A stretch of DNA of 64,000 nucleotides from the NCBI GenBank assembly GCA_023375675.1, contig JALQBC010000006.1:744001-808000 (forward strand). Direction: 5' to 3'. The stretch is from Cytospora piceicola (Eukaryota > Ascomycota > Sordariomycetes > Diaporthales > Cytosporaceae). Both the position numbers and the translations under genes were made by a program. A model generated the notes under the pieces. That model saw only the letters and a program-made list of their open reading frames with translations, was not told where the DNA came from and made no database searches. Below are positions 34,951 through 47,757 of the stretch, piece by piece (the first letter of the stretch is position 1; the number at the start of each line of letters is the position of its first letter).

Positions 34951-37900
34951 CTAAACACCACCATACCCACCCTTCTCCGCGATGCCCCGCGCCAGCTCCA
35001 TGATGGACGCGGCGCCGATGACCTCCATGTCGTTGACCTTGACGCCCACGTTCTTGAAGATCCAGCTGCGGAAGCTGGACGTGACGAGGGAGTCGACGCC
35101 GTAGGCTGTTAGCGACTTGTCGGCGTCCATGTCCTCGGGGGCCATGCCGAGCGAGACCGAGAGGTACTCGATGCAGCCGGCCAGGACCGTCTCGACGGCC
35201 TCGTCGAGGGAGTCGGCCGACTTGAGCGCCATGAGAAGGGCCTTGCCGCTGCCCTGGGAAGAGACGGTGGTGGACTGGGACTGCTGGGACGGTGAGGTGT
35301 CTGAGCCGTTATCGGGCCGTAGGCTGGGGAGGTCGACCTGGTTGAGCACCTCAAACATCTTGGTCTCGGTCCAGTAGGGATCCGAGACCTGGTTCTGGAG
35401 GATGAGACCTCCCGTGCCGACGCCGGTGACGACCTGAGGAGGTAGGTGGAGGACTTCGCTGCCAATCATGGCGCGCTCGACGAGGAAGAGGAAATTGTCC
35501 AGCATGACCATGAAGAAACCACTTGCCTTGAGGATGGCCAGGGTCTTCTCGTCATTCTCCAGCATACCAGCACCCATGACCGGTCCAAGATCGATGGAAA
35601 CAGAGTTCTTCAAGCCGATAGATGTGCGGTATCGGGCAAGAGCGTCCTGGAAGCAGTTTCCAGCGGCGTAGTTGGCCTGACCACGGTTACCGATGACACC
35701 CGATGCGGAAGACAGGAAGATGAAAAAGTCCATTTCCAAGGGTAGAACATTATGCAGATTCAAAGAACCAAGCATCTTGGGACGCGTGGCAGCCGTCCAG
35801 TCCTCGTATGACATGGTCTCCCAGACTGCGTCAGCAATGACAGCGGCGCATTGGACAGCGCCTTTGATGGCAGGCATGTTGGAATGGACTAGGGCCTGAT
35901 GGAGGCTGTCCTCGTTGCAGATGTCAACAGGGAGAGCCAGAGCGTTGACGCCACGATCAGCCAGAGACTGCAAGAATGTAAAGTCCTCATGAGTCTTGGC
36001 ACCAGATCGTGACAGGAAGAGGATGTTGCGCGCACCGCGTTCGGTCATAAGTCTAGCGACTGCCTTGCCTAGACCACCGAGCCCACCGACGAGGACGTAG
36101 GTACCATTAGGGTCCAGTGTTGCAGGGGTCAAGAGGTTCCTACCGACGCGGATCAGAGAATTGTCCGTAAAGGTGATCGTGTGCAGGTGACGAGCGGGCT
36201 CGACGGCCATCGCCTCCCAAATCTGGTCCATGTGCTCGACGCGCTCCTCGCGAACAAGACAAGCAGAAGGTTGGGCCAACTCGCCAGAAATCGTGAGCTG
36301 GAAAACCTCCGCCCAAGCCTTGGCAATGACATGGGGGCGCTTCTTCGCGATGTCAAACAGATCGAACTTGTGGATCGAGACGTTTGCGTGGCGTGGAGTG
36401 ATGACTGACTTGGACATTGTGGCATTGCTGAGGAGGAAGATGTGACCGTTATCAGCGACGCACTGGGCGCTCTGCTCCAGGTGGCCAGGGTCTGGCGAGA
36501 AAATGTGGTCAACGCCGTTGCCAGCTGTCAGGTGCATAAGTTGGTCTGGGAAGCTGTCGTTGGTCATGTCAATGATTTGCTCCATCGGCACACAGTAAAA
36601 CTCGTGAAGAACGGAGTAGTGGGCAGGTTTGGAAGCGCCTGCGAAAATTCTTGCACCAAGCATCGTAGCCACGCGGATTGCTGCATCGCCGAAGGGGCCC
36701 GCTGCGCAGTGGATGAAGACAGTGTCTCCGGAAGAAAGGCCTCCAATGTTGTAGAGACGGTGGTATGCGGCGACCAGAGCGGCTGGACTAAGACCACGAA
36801 TAATGGCGCGATCGTGAATTTGGTGAACAAACAATCGGTCAACAGTCACCGAAGTCCGAAGGGTGTCCTTGGCCAGAGCGGCCACAAGGGTTCCGACTGG
36901 GAGGTCTGTCACACTCGCACCTGTCTCGGAAATAGTACCGATGACATCGACACCTAGTTGACCCTCACTACTCCGACCCAGGATCGTCTCCAGATCAATC
37001 TGATATAGATTCGTGCTCTCAACAGCGATGCGGACCTCATTTGGGCCAAGGTCCTTCTTGGCGGCAGCATCGGCCTCGAAATAGGTGCTGTTGACGTCGC
37101 CGACCTTGCCGACCGCAAGCTTAAGAGGCTCCTTGGCCTCTTCCAGAGACATTGTCTCGATGTGGACCACATGGTTCTCGCCCTTCTCAATGACATCGTT
37201 GACAGCCTGCAAGGGGTATAGTCGAGCACCATACAACTTGCCGTCGCGAAGAGAGTACTCGACCTCCGGCACCTCAGCCAGGTTGGGCTTAAAGAAGGAC
37301 TTGCCGAAAACCTTCTGGATCCCTGAGGCAGACTTATTGATATCATCAATGTTCTGGACAGCGCCGAGGTCCAGAGTGACGATGCGTTTGGAAGAGTCCT
37401 CAGAGCGGATAGTCCTAGCCAGACCATGGAAGGGTGCCATGACCGGCATCTCGGCTTTCATCTGAGCCCCAATTGTAACCCAAAGTAGACCTGGAGTAGC
37501 CTTGAGGAGTAGTTTGATTGTATTGAAAGCCTGGGGAGACATGTTGAAGACGAATGTTCGGTCGATCTCGACAAAGGAGATACAGAACTTGCTCGCGTGT
37601 TCCACGGTCAGCTGAGAGAGACGGACGTGCTCGACGTTGGGTAGGTGGAAGCGTTGAGCGAGAAGGTTCGTCGCCTCGGTAAGATCCTCATCCGGAAGTA
37701 GAAGGATGGTTGGCGCTCCGTTGTTAACAGCGAAAGACTCGTCGGTATAAGGCCAATCCGGCTGCAACTCCTTCCACAAAATCTCACTGCAGAGTTGTCG
37801 GTTACTCGGAAGGTAGCCCAACCCGTCAGATGAGGCCAGTTTGATAAATTCCATACCATTCACAACAACCATGGGCTTGCTAAAGGCCTCGTCAGACATC

Positions 37901-40900
37901 ACAATATCCGCGATAGCCTCACGGAAGCCCTTCAGATGAGCTGTGGCATAGCCGTGGAACTTGGCCCCAGCGCCCTTCAGCATTGCGGCCGAAAAGGAGA
38001 CCTGACGGATGCAAGAGGGAACCATAGACTCATCCCCGATTGCGAAAACGGTCTGGAACATGGCATCGAGCGTGGCTGGGTGGATAAGGTGGTCATATTC
38101 GAATTGCGCCGGCATCTTGGACTTGGTGTCAGGTATACGGACCACGCTAGTGCAAGAGTTCTGATTGTAAGCCAGCGCGGTGATGTTCTGGAACAATGGT
38201 CCGTAGTTCATGCCGATTCCGTCCAGCTTCTCGTAAAGAGAGCGCGGGTTGATGATCTGAGTGCAGTTATTCCGTAGCTGCAAGAAGGTGTTTCGACAAT
38301 CTCGCTGCTGATGATCGTTGTGTCCAGTGGAATTGTCGGAAGACCTGCCGCGGTAGAGAATCTTGAACTGGCCCTCCGCGTTCTCCTGCCAAGGTCCATG
38401 CTCTGTCTTCGTCAGGAGGGTGAAGGAGTAGACAGCCGTGCCGTGCGTGACATCGGGAGAGGGAATCTTGAGTAACTTGGCGTTAAGGACATGCTCCAAC
38501 CCATGTTGGCCACTGGGGATGATGACCGGCTTGGCGATGTAAAAGTTGCAGATCTGATAAGTGTCCACGAGCAGGTGAGGGTCGCTGCATTGTCTTGCAG
38601 CCTCCAGGGCCATGGTTAGTAGACCAGCAGCAGGATAGATGATGGTCTTTTGGACCTGATGATCAGCCAGCCAAGGATTCTCTTCCAGTCTGAAGAAGCC
38701 GCGCCACCTTGGGTCTTGAGGAGAGGACTCAGCCAAAGGAGCGCCAATCAAATCCTCACGGCCATGCTTGCGTAGACGAAGCGCCACGCCCAGGTGGGAT
38801 TCGAACCAGTACGCCTTGGAGTGATTGAAGGGATATGGAGGCAGGTCAACAAGCAGCTGTGGCAAGAAGCCCTCCTTACTTCGCCAAACCCAAGAGAAGT
38901 CCACTGGATGACCACGAGCCCATATCTCACCAAGGGCCTCAAGTGCAGTAGTACCGCAGTGAGTGTACCGCTTGAGAAGGGAAAGACATGCAAGTCCCCT
39001 TGCTGCCTTATTTGGAGCGATAGCCTTCATGATCTCCTGGACAGGGCGGTTCAGTGTCACTGACGGGCTGATCTCGACCACGAACTTCGGCTTCATGGCC
39101 GTGTACATCACGGAGAAGGCCTGGTTGAAGAGCACAGGAGAAGTAAGGTTCTTGACCCAGTATTCAGGGCCGACTTCTGAAGCAGTGATCTCTTGGCCGG
39201 TGACAGAGGAGAACATACGGGGGCCTTGTGCGTTGGTGATGGGCTTCATACCGTCCAACGACTGCCGGTAGAAATCTTCGATCAGGCGCATGTGGCGGGA
39301 ATGGTAAGCTGTTGTAACGGCCAGGAGTTTGTGGAACACTCCATCTGAGGCCATCATCTGTGCGATTTGCAGGACCTGCTCTTCGTCACCTGAAATTGTA
39401 ACAGACACTGGGCTGTTTTCGCAAGCAACCACGACGCTTCCGGGCCGCACTAGGCAGATGTATTCCTGAGCCTGAACTGCAGATAGACCGACGGCCATCA
39501 TCCGTCCCTTGACGTTTCGGTACAAGGACTGGAGCGAATGGGCGTGCTCACCACGACGGAAGGCAATAAGCCACGCATCTTCTCTGGTGATGAATCCAGC
39601 GGCATAGGCGGCAGCGATCTCTCCTGACGAGTGGCCAACAACGGCGAGAGGGCAGATTTGAGATGCCTTGAGCAAGTCGACGAGAGCGACCTGTACTGCT
39701 GTAGTGGCCGGTTGTGCGAACTTGGGCTCGTTGATGCGACTCGGTGCTGTAAAGTCATGTCTCAGCTCCTCTAGAAGATCGAAATCACTACCCACGATCT
39801 TTGACAGGTACTTGGAAGCACCGACAAGGCTATTGCTGAAGGGCTCGAAGGACATCAGCTCGCGTCCCATACCGTTCCACTGGGCACCCTGACCGCAGAA
39901 GACCATAGCCAGCTTCGGCACAGAGTTGTCGACCGAGGACAGAAATCTATGAACGCTGAGGCCCTCGGGTTTGGCGAGCTTCTCGGCAAGGTCGGAGGCT
40001 GAGTGTGCCACGATGACGGCCTTGAACTCGAGCGAGGATCGGCGAGACATGGTGTAAGCATAGTTAGCCAAAACATGAGGCTCCGATGAATGAGCCGCGA
40101 TGTAAGGCGCATGGCCTGAAGCAATCCTTGCGATTCCATCCCTCTCGTGGGATGAGATGAGGATCAGTTGGGTAGTTGCGAATGTCTTCTGCTTCTTTGT
40201 TATACCGATTGAACTCGTGGAAGTGGCCACAGAGCGGTGGTTGGCCGCCAACGACCGCTGGGCAAGATAAGTTCCAGCATCATCGAGAATAAGATGCGCA
40301 TTGGTGCCTCCAAAACCAAAACAGTTGACGCTGGCACGTCGAAGACCGTCCATCGGCCAGGGAGTAAGAGAAGTGGGGACCTGGAGAGGGAAAAAAGGGG
40401 GGTCAGCCATCTTACGTAATCACCACGACGTCGCTCCATGCTCTTGATGATGTTCGTTCGTAACTTACCTTGACCTTCCACTCGTCGAACTTGATATCCG
40501 GATTTCCAATCGAGGGATCAAAGTACAGATTCTTTGTAATCTGTCCTCGCTCAACAGCCAGGACTGCCTTGATCAGACCAGCAACACCTGCCGCGCCTTC
40601 GAGATGGCCAACGTTGGGCTTGATTGAACCAATGAAGATAGGTTTCTCGGCATCACGGTGCTCGCAGAAAGCCTGAGAGATGGCAAAGCTCTCTTTTGGA
40701 TCTCCGGCTGGAGTTCCTGTACCGTGGCACTCGACATAGGCTGTCTGGTCGACATCAAGACCGGCCTCCTTGTAGACGGCTTTGATGTTGGAGAGTTGCG
40801 CAGCTGTGCTGGGCATGGTGATACCTATAGCCAGCAAATTGGTCAGTAAGATGAGGTTTGGTCAGATGGGGAGTGGTATATCCGAGCGCACCTGGAGTTC

Positions 40901-41991
40901 TGCCATCCTGGTTGACACGAGAACCACGAATGACCGCACGGATGGTGTCGTTGTCCCGTATCGCATCGTCGAGTCTCTTCAGAACAACCACGCCAACGCC
41001 CTCACCACGACCATATCCCTCGGCCTTGTTAGTGAAGGTGAAGCACTTTCCATCCTTCCCGAGGAAGTTGAGCGCCGTCATGGGCATCATGGTAGCAGGG
41101 GTAAGGATCATGCCAACACCGGCAGCAATGGCCAGGTTGGAGCGGCCGGTTCGTAAGTCCTGGCAGCCATTGTGCACACCGACAAGGCTCGCGCTACATC
41201 CCGTGTCCACCGTCTGGCTGGGGCCCCGAAGGTTGAACTGGTAGGAAATACGGTTTGAGAGAATGGCAGCACCCGTTCCTGTTGCCGCGTACTGAGGAGC
41301 CCAGTCTGCATCACGGAGGACGACTTGCTCGTAGTCTGTGAATAAAAATGGTGAGAATCTTTTTCAAAATCGGAGGTAATCGCATAGCATATCGTGGTGT
41401 TGAGGTACCTTTCACGAAAGTTCCCACATTCACAGAGGTTTCGCTAAGATCAAGTGACTCTTTCGAGTAACCAGCTGTACAGGCCATGTTAGCAGGGTGT
41501 CAACTTGTTCAAAGAGGGGAAGTGAGGGGCTACTGACCATTCTCGAGGGCCTGGTATGTGACTTCCAGCAAGACGCGCTGCTGTGGGTCAATGGCTTGTG
41601 CTTCTGTCTGAGAGATGTTGAAGAACTGTTCGCGATAGACTGTCAGTTTTCATTCGGCGGGGCACGATACTTCCCAGACGTGTTTTGTTAAATGGGTGCA
41701 TGAAGCGCGACGTACCTGAGCATCGAAAGCCTTGATGTCGTCCTTGAGGAAATGTGCACCTCTAAAGCCAATGGAGCCTTGTCGGTTGCCGCTGGGGTGG
41801 TAGAAGCCGTCGATGTTAACGCGATCGGCAGGGAACTCTGACCAGGCGTTGTCTCCCTTCTTGAGCATCTCGAAGAGAGACTCAACGTTCTCACCGTCGC
41901 CAGGGAAGCGGCATGCCATGCCAATGATGGCGATGGGCATAACCGCGTCAGGCTGATGATCCATAGGGGGGGGATCCATGGACTGGGCCAT
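34951..41991 (-). CDS. Highly reducing type I polyketide synthase (KS-AT-DH-ER-KR-ACP)
   Basis: Six exons, 41,991-41,716, 41,625-41,538, 41,474-41,409, 41,335-40,892, 40,824-40,469 and 40,380-34,951, give 2219 aa. KS: Cys190 (in DTGCSAS), His325 (ECHGTGT), His365 (NVGHLEG), with the usual 135/40 spacing. AT: GQGAQW, Ser661 (GHSSGE), His770 (YHSRHM). DH: His984 (LADHQVQK) and Asp1182 ([10 protein letters not shown]). No methyltransferase. ER at about 1500-1810 with cofactor loop AAGPFGDAA (about 1633). [10 protein letters not shown] (about 1839), Tyr about 1981 in NYAAGN. ACP: Ser2174 (GVDSL). No thioesterase or reductase terminates it, so release needs a partner enzyme. It iteratively builds and reduces an acyl chain from malonyl-CoA; the product is unknown. 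KS, DH and ER motifs deviate from consensus (see findings). Start ATG at 41,991. Confidence 0.95.
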
Positions 41992-44900
41992 GATGGGTTG
42001 TGATGGGTTGATGTGATGATGGTGCGACAATGGAATGGATATGGGTATTCGAGAAAGTGTAATGTGACAGGTTGGTTGATCAAAAGTGAAGGAGTCACAG
42101 ATTGGATCAAAGGGGTCAAGCTTGGAAGTGTCACTTAGCCGTGGCTCCCACGTCGACTTGTGACCACTGATAATTAAAGTGGGTCTATGATCAGTGACGA
42201 GGTGGGAGATCGAGACTGCTCTAGGCGCAAGTGCGTCGATTGATCACACGCGTCTCGAGGTGGTTCGTCTCGAGGTGGTTCGTCTCGAGGTGGTTCGTCT
42301 CGAGGTGGCTCGAGAGAGTGTTCGTTGTATAAATATCTCCGTTGTAGGCAAAGGATACCTCGAGGTTGGAGATGTTTGGGTTGGCGTTCTGGAATAGAGT
42401 GTTGATGAGAAAGAATGACAGAATAAGTCACGGTAATTGAAGTCTGAAGATTCCAAGTGTGAAGAGATGGAAAGTTTTGTTTGCTGTTGGTGGAAGGCTT
42501 CACGTGTTGGCGGGCATCAACTGGTATACCACCCAGTTAAGTGATTTAGTTGAAGCTGGAGCTTGGACCATAGATGAGAAGAGCTTACACTGAATCGATA
42601 AGGCCCATCCTAACGTACCTCTCAATTAATCCAACCACAGATATTTTTAGGTCACAAGGCAGTGTACCACTCTGAGCCACGATACCAACGATAGCTCTGG
42701 TTGTTCTCCCGACGCTGCCCAAGCTCACGATCCCCTTCCCGAAGTTTAGTGTTGACACATAGATTGCCTCACGCTCCGACCCCAACCTTGGGCAGGTGAC
42801 CTCCAATGACGAGAGAAGTATATGATGCAACCCGAGAGAACAACTTGACTGACTGACTGACTGACTGGTGGCACAGTAGGCATTGGCCAGGTATAGGAGG
42901 GAGGGTCTAAATAGAAGAACAGCAGCAGGTCGCAGGCGCTTAGCATCTCCGGCTTGGTATATGGACGTGGCCCATCCAGGGGAAACTAGTAAAATATAGA
43001 AATCCCTCCTCTCGATAGACTAGTTGTCTTTCTTCCGAATCCCGATCCGATACCCAACCGTTCGTGGCAGGAGATGAAAGGTCTTGAGGAATGTACCGAG
43101 CTGCAAAGCGCAGCACTTAAACAACAATCCTTCAACAACGAGAGGAAACGTGCAGGAGGAGAGTACATAAGACAATGGCATAAGAACAAAGACAACAACG
43201 AAGGACTCCGAACGGGTTACACCTACCTCAGCCCAACGCTTCTATTGATAGTAGACTGTTGCTCTCGATGTTCCCCTAATATTTATCAGCCCGCCCCAAT
43301 CCTTCCCCCCTCTCACTCCCTTTTGGTTTCTTCCATCCCGAATCCCACCCTGCTGGTCTATCGGGATGGAGGGACGAAATGGCCACTAGCCATCCAGAGG
43401 TTATGGGAAAGGATCTGGTTCTTTTCCAGACCCGCCTTTACCAGGTCCCTCTTTGGTAGCATACTCCTTCCGGTGGCGCCGTATTTGCCAAGCTGATATA
43501 AGTTGACAAACAGTCAGCGCTAGAGCTCAGCTGACAGGTGTCAGTTGGGTTCCGAAGAGTGTTAGCCCTGGCATAGAACGCACCGTCGTTCCCGAATCGT
43601 GGAGACTTTGTGGGGGTTATCGTGCGGAGCGAGCGTGGGTTGGTTGGCGCGGGCCGAGCCAGATCCAGTAGGACTCAGGAAGTTTTTTTTTTTTCGAATC
43701 ATCATGACGGCGGGCCATCTTTAGGTATCTCTGCATGCTATAGTCTTGACCTATTTTGGATTCACTAGCAACGGAACCGAAGCCAAATATGTCGTTGCGG
43801 CACTTCTGCGGCCCCATTGGGTATGCATAGGCGGCTTGGAAACATCGTCACGGGGTCGTTCAGTGTTGGTGGACTGGGGAAGCTTCGTCATGGCGTCTGG
43901 ACAGGGCATGGCTGCATGGGTAGCCATCCTTCGACGATCCTGAATGAGCTAGCCGGGTTCCGGGGGTCATGATGAGGGCTTCATTGGTAGCAAATTATCT
44001 TGAGAACTTCGGTCGAACGTGGTGACTTCGGACCACTGCGTCGTGAGTCGCTGTTGCAGGACTCGCCCTCCGAAGATAGGTCCAGTGGGTCCGATGTGTG
44101 ATTCCTTCTCCGCGTCATCGGTACATTAGACCATGAGGCTCTGATGGTGGCTCACCAGGCCACTGGAACGGACCGGCGACCCGTACAAGCAGTCCAACAT
44201 AGATCCAACATGGATTCAACATAGATCCCAGTTCCTTGGATATCAGACTGAGTCAAAGAAGAGTGAAAAACCAAGGAAGCACTTAACCGCGGAGACAAGT
44301 CACCCATATGATGGATGATGTATGATTCTCATCTCTCGAGCCGACGATCATGGATGGCGCCTGAAGAGGATGCTCTCCTGGGTCGAGAGCAAGAACAGTT
44401 GTGCATAAGCATCACTGCATCAGGGCGCAGTTCCAGAAGAGTGGTGATGTTGGCTCGGCCGTTGTATCCGTGCGGCTCGGTACGCAGGTGCGGAACCTGA
44501 CAACTGACAGACGCAATCGAGGTGCAAGATCCTGCAAGATCCCGTCGGCCTGCACCGTTGGCAATAATGCGACAATGCAACAATGCAGCAACACAGCAAC
44601 GCAACATGGTGTGTGTCGCTGTCCAAGCCCCACGAGCCAGTAGTTGTGCCAATCATTCCTGTCTGACACTCCACGTAGGACGACTGTCCAGTGGGAAATG
44701 TCAAGGAAGAAAACTGGTTCACCTCGGTAGGAAAGTATGTGTGTATTGTGCTACGGTGTCAGTCTTGCACACGTCTTCCCAGGGACATGAGAAGGGAATC
44801 CCAGAGCACCGTGAATGGTTCGAGACGCTGGAGAGATCGTCAACAGTTGCCATTATCAAACATGTTACATGCAAAAAGACATTGAGACCGGAGCACTTGC

Positions 44901-47625
44901 TAGGGAGGAATTGTGCTGAGGAGGAAATCGACAAGACACATGGTGGGTCGCGTGAAAGCAATGTCCTTCGGCTCACCTCACCGTTGGACGAATCGTTGCC
45001 AAACGGATGTCTACGAATGGGAGCTTCAAGCGTGTATCAAAGCTGAAGCAGCATTCCGAAGAAACTGGCGAACCAAGACCGAAAACAGTCAAAAGCAACC
45101 ACATTCATTAATGGTCATCGAATCCGTGACGTTGAGGACGACGAAGCTAGATCGGGGAGCCATCAGGGCTTGGATTCGCAAGGCGTTCCAAGGTTGAGAA
45201 GCCATGATCGGCTTATTCGCTCATCATTCTAAAACCATCGATGTCAGGAAAAATGCTAGATTACTTGATACATGGGGATGCGTTTAGTCAGTCCCGTTAT
45301 ACCAAAATTGGAAGACCAAACCTGATCTCTCGCTGCGCCAGATCCTGATCCTTTCATAACAGCTTCGTAATACGGCGAATGGCGCGCCCGCAAATGTCGC
45401 CCGCCGTGGCTGTCGCTGGAGCAAAAGTGACATCAGCGAACCCAAGGGCCTTCCAGAAAGTTGCAAAGGACACGAAACCAGCTCCTCGTGCCTGACCGGC
45501 AAGACTTGACCCCGACAACGCAACGCGCGGGTGAACAAGTCCCGTGCTACTGTACACCTGGGCAGTGTAATCATTCGTATACGGGTGTAACGACAATCCA
45601 ACGGTCCGAAATACTGCCGGCAACCAACGACGCCGAGAAGGCGAACAATGCAAAATCCTCGGTCAGAGCTCGCCATCTGCGGTCCTTGATAGCATGTGCT
45701 GTGTCTTGGGTCGTTCGTATAGGAAGGGGGCGGGCTGAGGGGGCGTCTTCCAAGTCGGTGATCCGCGTGCTGGTTCGACGCTGTCCAACCGAAACAGGAT
45801 CGCAATGTGATATGTGACCACAAGTGGTGTCTCGTGCAAGAGACAATAGCTGATCAACGCTTGAGAATGCAGAGATTGGCTGTGCCGGTGAGGCGACGAG
45901 GTAGTCTCTCCAGGCAGGGCGGACAGCGGACGGCGGACGGAAGGATTAATTATCCTGACCCCTCGACTGAGTCGACTCGATGAAAGTTGCTGACGTTTCT
46001 GTCACACCAATTGACAATCACACCTGCACAGGTCACAACCAAGCCATAGCCATGGGATACGCTAGGGAGCAACCGAGCGGTCGAAGACTTCCAGATTTCT
46101 CCATGGCGGGTTCCTGAGACGCTTCTAATATCGTCCCCTCCATCCTGGCCCTAGTTCATATCCACGGACCTGGGATGGAATCAACGAAAAACATGGCAGG
46201 GGGTTAGGGAGGGGAAGAGGAGATTTCTGGAGATCGGTCTTGCATGACGCCCTGGGGTGTACTGTAGATCATCAGGTACACAGACAACAGTGAGCCAATC
46301 CCTTGTATCGTCCAGCCATGTTTCATGCGTACTGCGGCCAGTGTCTGGCAGGAAGGTTGCACAAGATGGCATGTTGCATTGGCTAACCTTAGCGACCCAG
46401 ATTGAGCTGGTCTGGGGCCAACCAGCCTAGGGCTCTCTGCCCGTCTGCCTACTTGCATGTCAGTCAACCGTTTGCCGGCATGGGCTAAGTGATACGACGT
46501 CGATGACTGTGTCATTGGATACCTCAGGTGGCATAAGGAAGGCAGGGAAGATCTTAGATACGGCCTTAAGTGCAACACTAAGTCCGCAGTCGACAGAAGA
46601 CTCTCCGGTCCTCGCCTCGCGGGGTCGAAACTGGGTAGCGAGCGGGTTATGTACTTATGTTTCTGCCTGAGCCTGTCTCGGGCTGGACGACCTCGAGTCT
46701 ACAGCTGAACGATTGAGGGTGTTCGTCTCGCCTCGATTTGTGGCACAGCTTCTGTTAGCTTCGTCCTTGTCAAATTGACTTATCGTGCTCGTTTTCGCCT
46801 TGTCTTTGGCCAAGTGATGGCGGATGTCGCAGTGTTGAAGCCTATAGTCTGTTGAAGAGAGACTCGAACACGGTATGGCCCGACCTTGACTCTATTACAG
46901 CTTGGCCACTGGTTCTTCTGGCATCACACAAGACCGCGACGCTCACGTGTGGTGGATTGATTGACAGACAGGGGGCTTTGGAGGCGCTCCTTGGTTGCTG
47001 CTAATAGTGTAATGCCGCATGTGAAGCCGTAAAGAGCGTTGGACATGCATTCGTCTCTCCGACCTGACTGGTATATCGGGTGGGTACTACGTGATACATC
47101 GTACCCTTCATCAGTTGGATGCCGTCCAGTGGCACTGTTGGGAAATATCTCACCCATCAGGTCATAACTGAAGAAAGCTTGGATGTCCCTCCAAATCTAC
47201 GTCTGGACACCTGCAGCTTCCTCTCCGATCTTTCTGCTGTCTGTACCTCCTGACGCATCTCCCGCGAATGTCTGACCAGACCTTGACATCCATCGCCTCG
47301 AGTCAAAGACAACTGCAAATTGTTCTGACGATTCGCAAAAACCGTTGTCTTCGATTGACTGCTGGGAATTAAGCGATTTCTTTCTGGTCGATTAATTGAC
47401 ATACCGAGCATTCGGGTCAGGGCTGTGGAAGAAGAGAGGAAATATCTTGTGGGGCAGGAATTCAATACTAAAAGGACCCTGATCTTCACGTCGTCGACCA
47501 CTGAGGACTTCTACCCGGTAAATGGGCTTACATACTAAGAGTTCTTTTCGATAGGGGGTCCTCTTCAGGGTTCCTGTTGTCAAGAACTCCAGACTGCAGG
47601 ATCTTGGATTCCAAGGTCCTCGTGA
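41992..47625. other. Gene-free gap between polyketide synthase and DHA2 exporter
   Basis: 5.6 kb without a gene I can support. It contains the synthase promoter with phased 15-bp repeats (42,252-42,311), a GACT tract (about 42,845-42,868), an 11-base T run (43,684-43,694), and a CACCTGGGCA at 45,555. Overlapping minus-strand frames at 45,354-45,846 have protein-like composition but no family match; they may be a decayed gene. No Zn2Cys6 regulator motif was seen. Confidence 0.5.
42252..42311. repeat. Four tandem 15-bp repeats in the polyketide synthase promoter
   Basis: Unit GTCTCGAGGTGGTTC: copies at 42,252, 42,267 and 42,282 are identical, and the fourth (42,297) differs by one base (GGCTC at the end). 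Each contains the palindrome CTCGAG, and each junction makes TCGTCTCGA (TCG-N3-CGA). It lies 261-320 bp upstream of the synthase start. Inference: binding array for a regulator. Confidence 0.85.
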
Positions 47626-47757
47626 ATGACTATCAGAACCAACAACCTTTCAATGCAACGCCTTGATGGTGGTCCTTTCGAGGACAAGAGGTGGATCACA
47701 ACACGGCAATGCCCTTCTGTGCCCTCTCCAAATTCCCGGGCTAAAAAGGATCAAACT

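Noticed and set aside
41992..42030. Extension of the polyketide synthase N-terminus by 13 residues (His-rich)
   Set aside because: The upstream frame starts at a TTG codon; the first ATG is at 41,991, a normal distance before the KS domain.
42252..42311. CRISPR-like array
   Set aside because: Direct head-to-tail 15-bp repeats with no spacers, in a fungal nuclear promoter.
47626..47757. 44-residue N-terminal extension of the DHA2 exporter from an upstream ATG
   Set aside because: Kept only as an alternative: the extension is not typical of the family and both ATGs are in frame.
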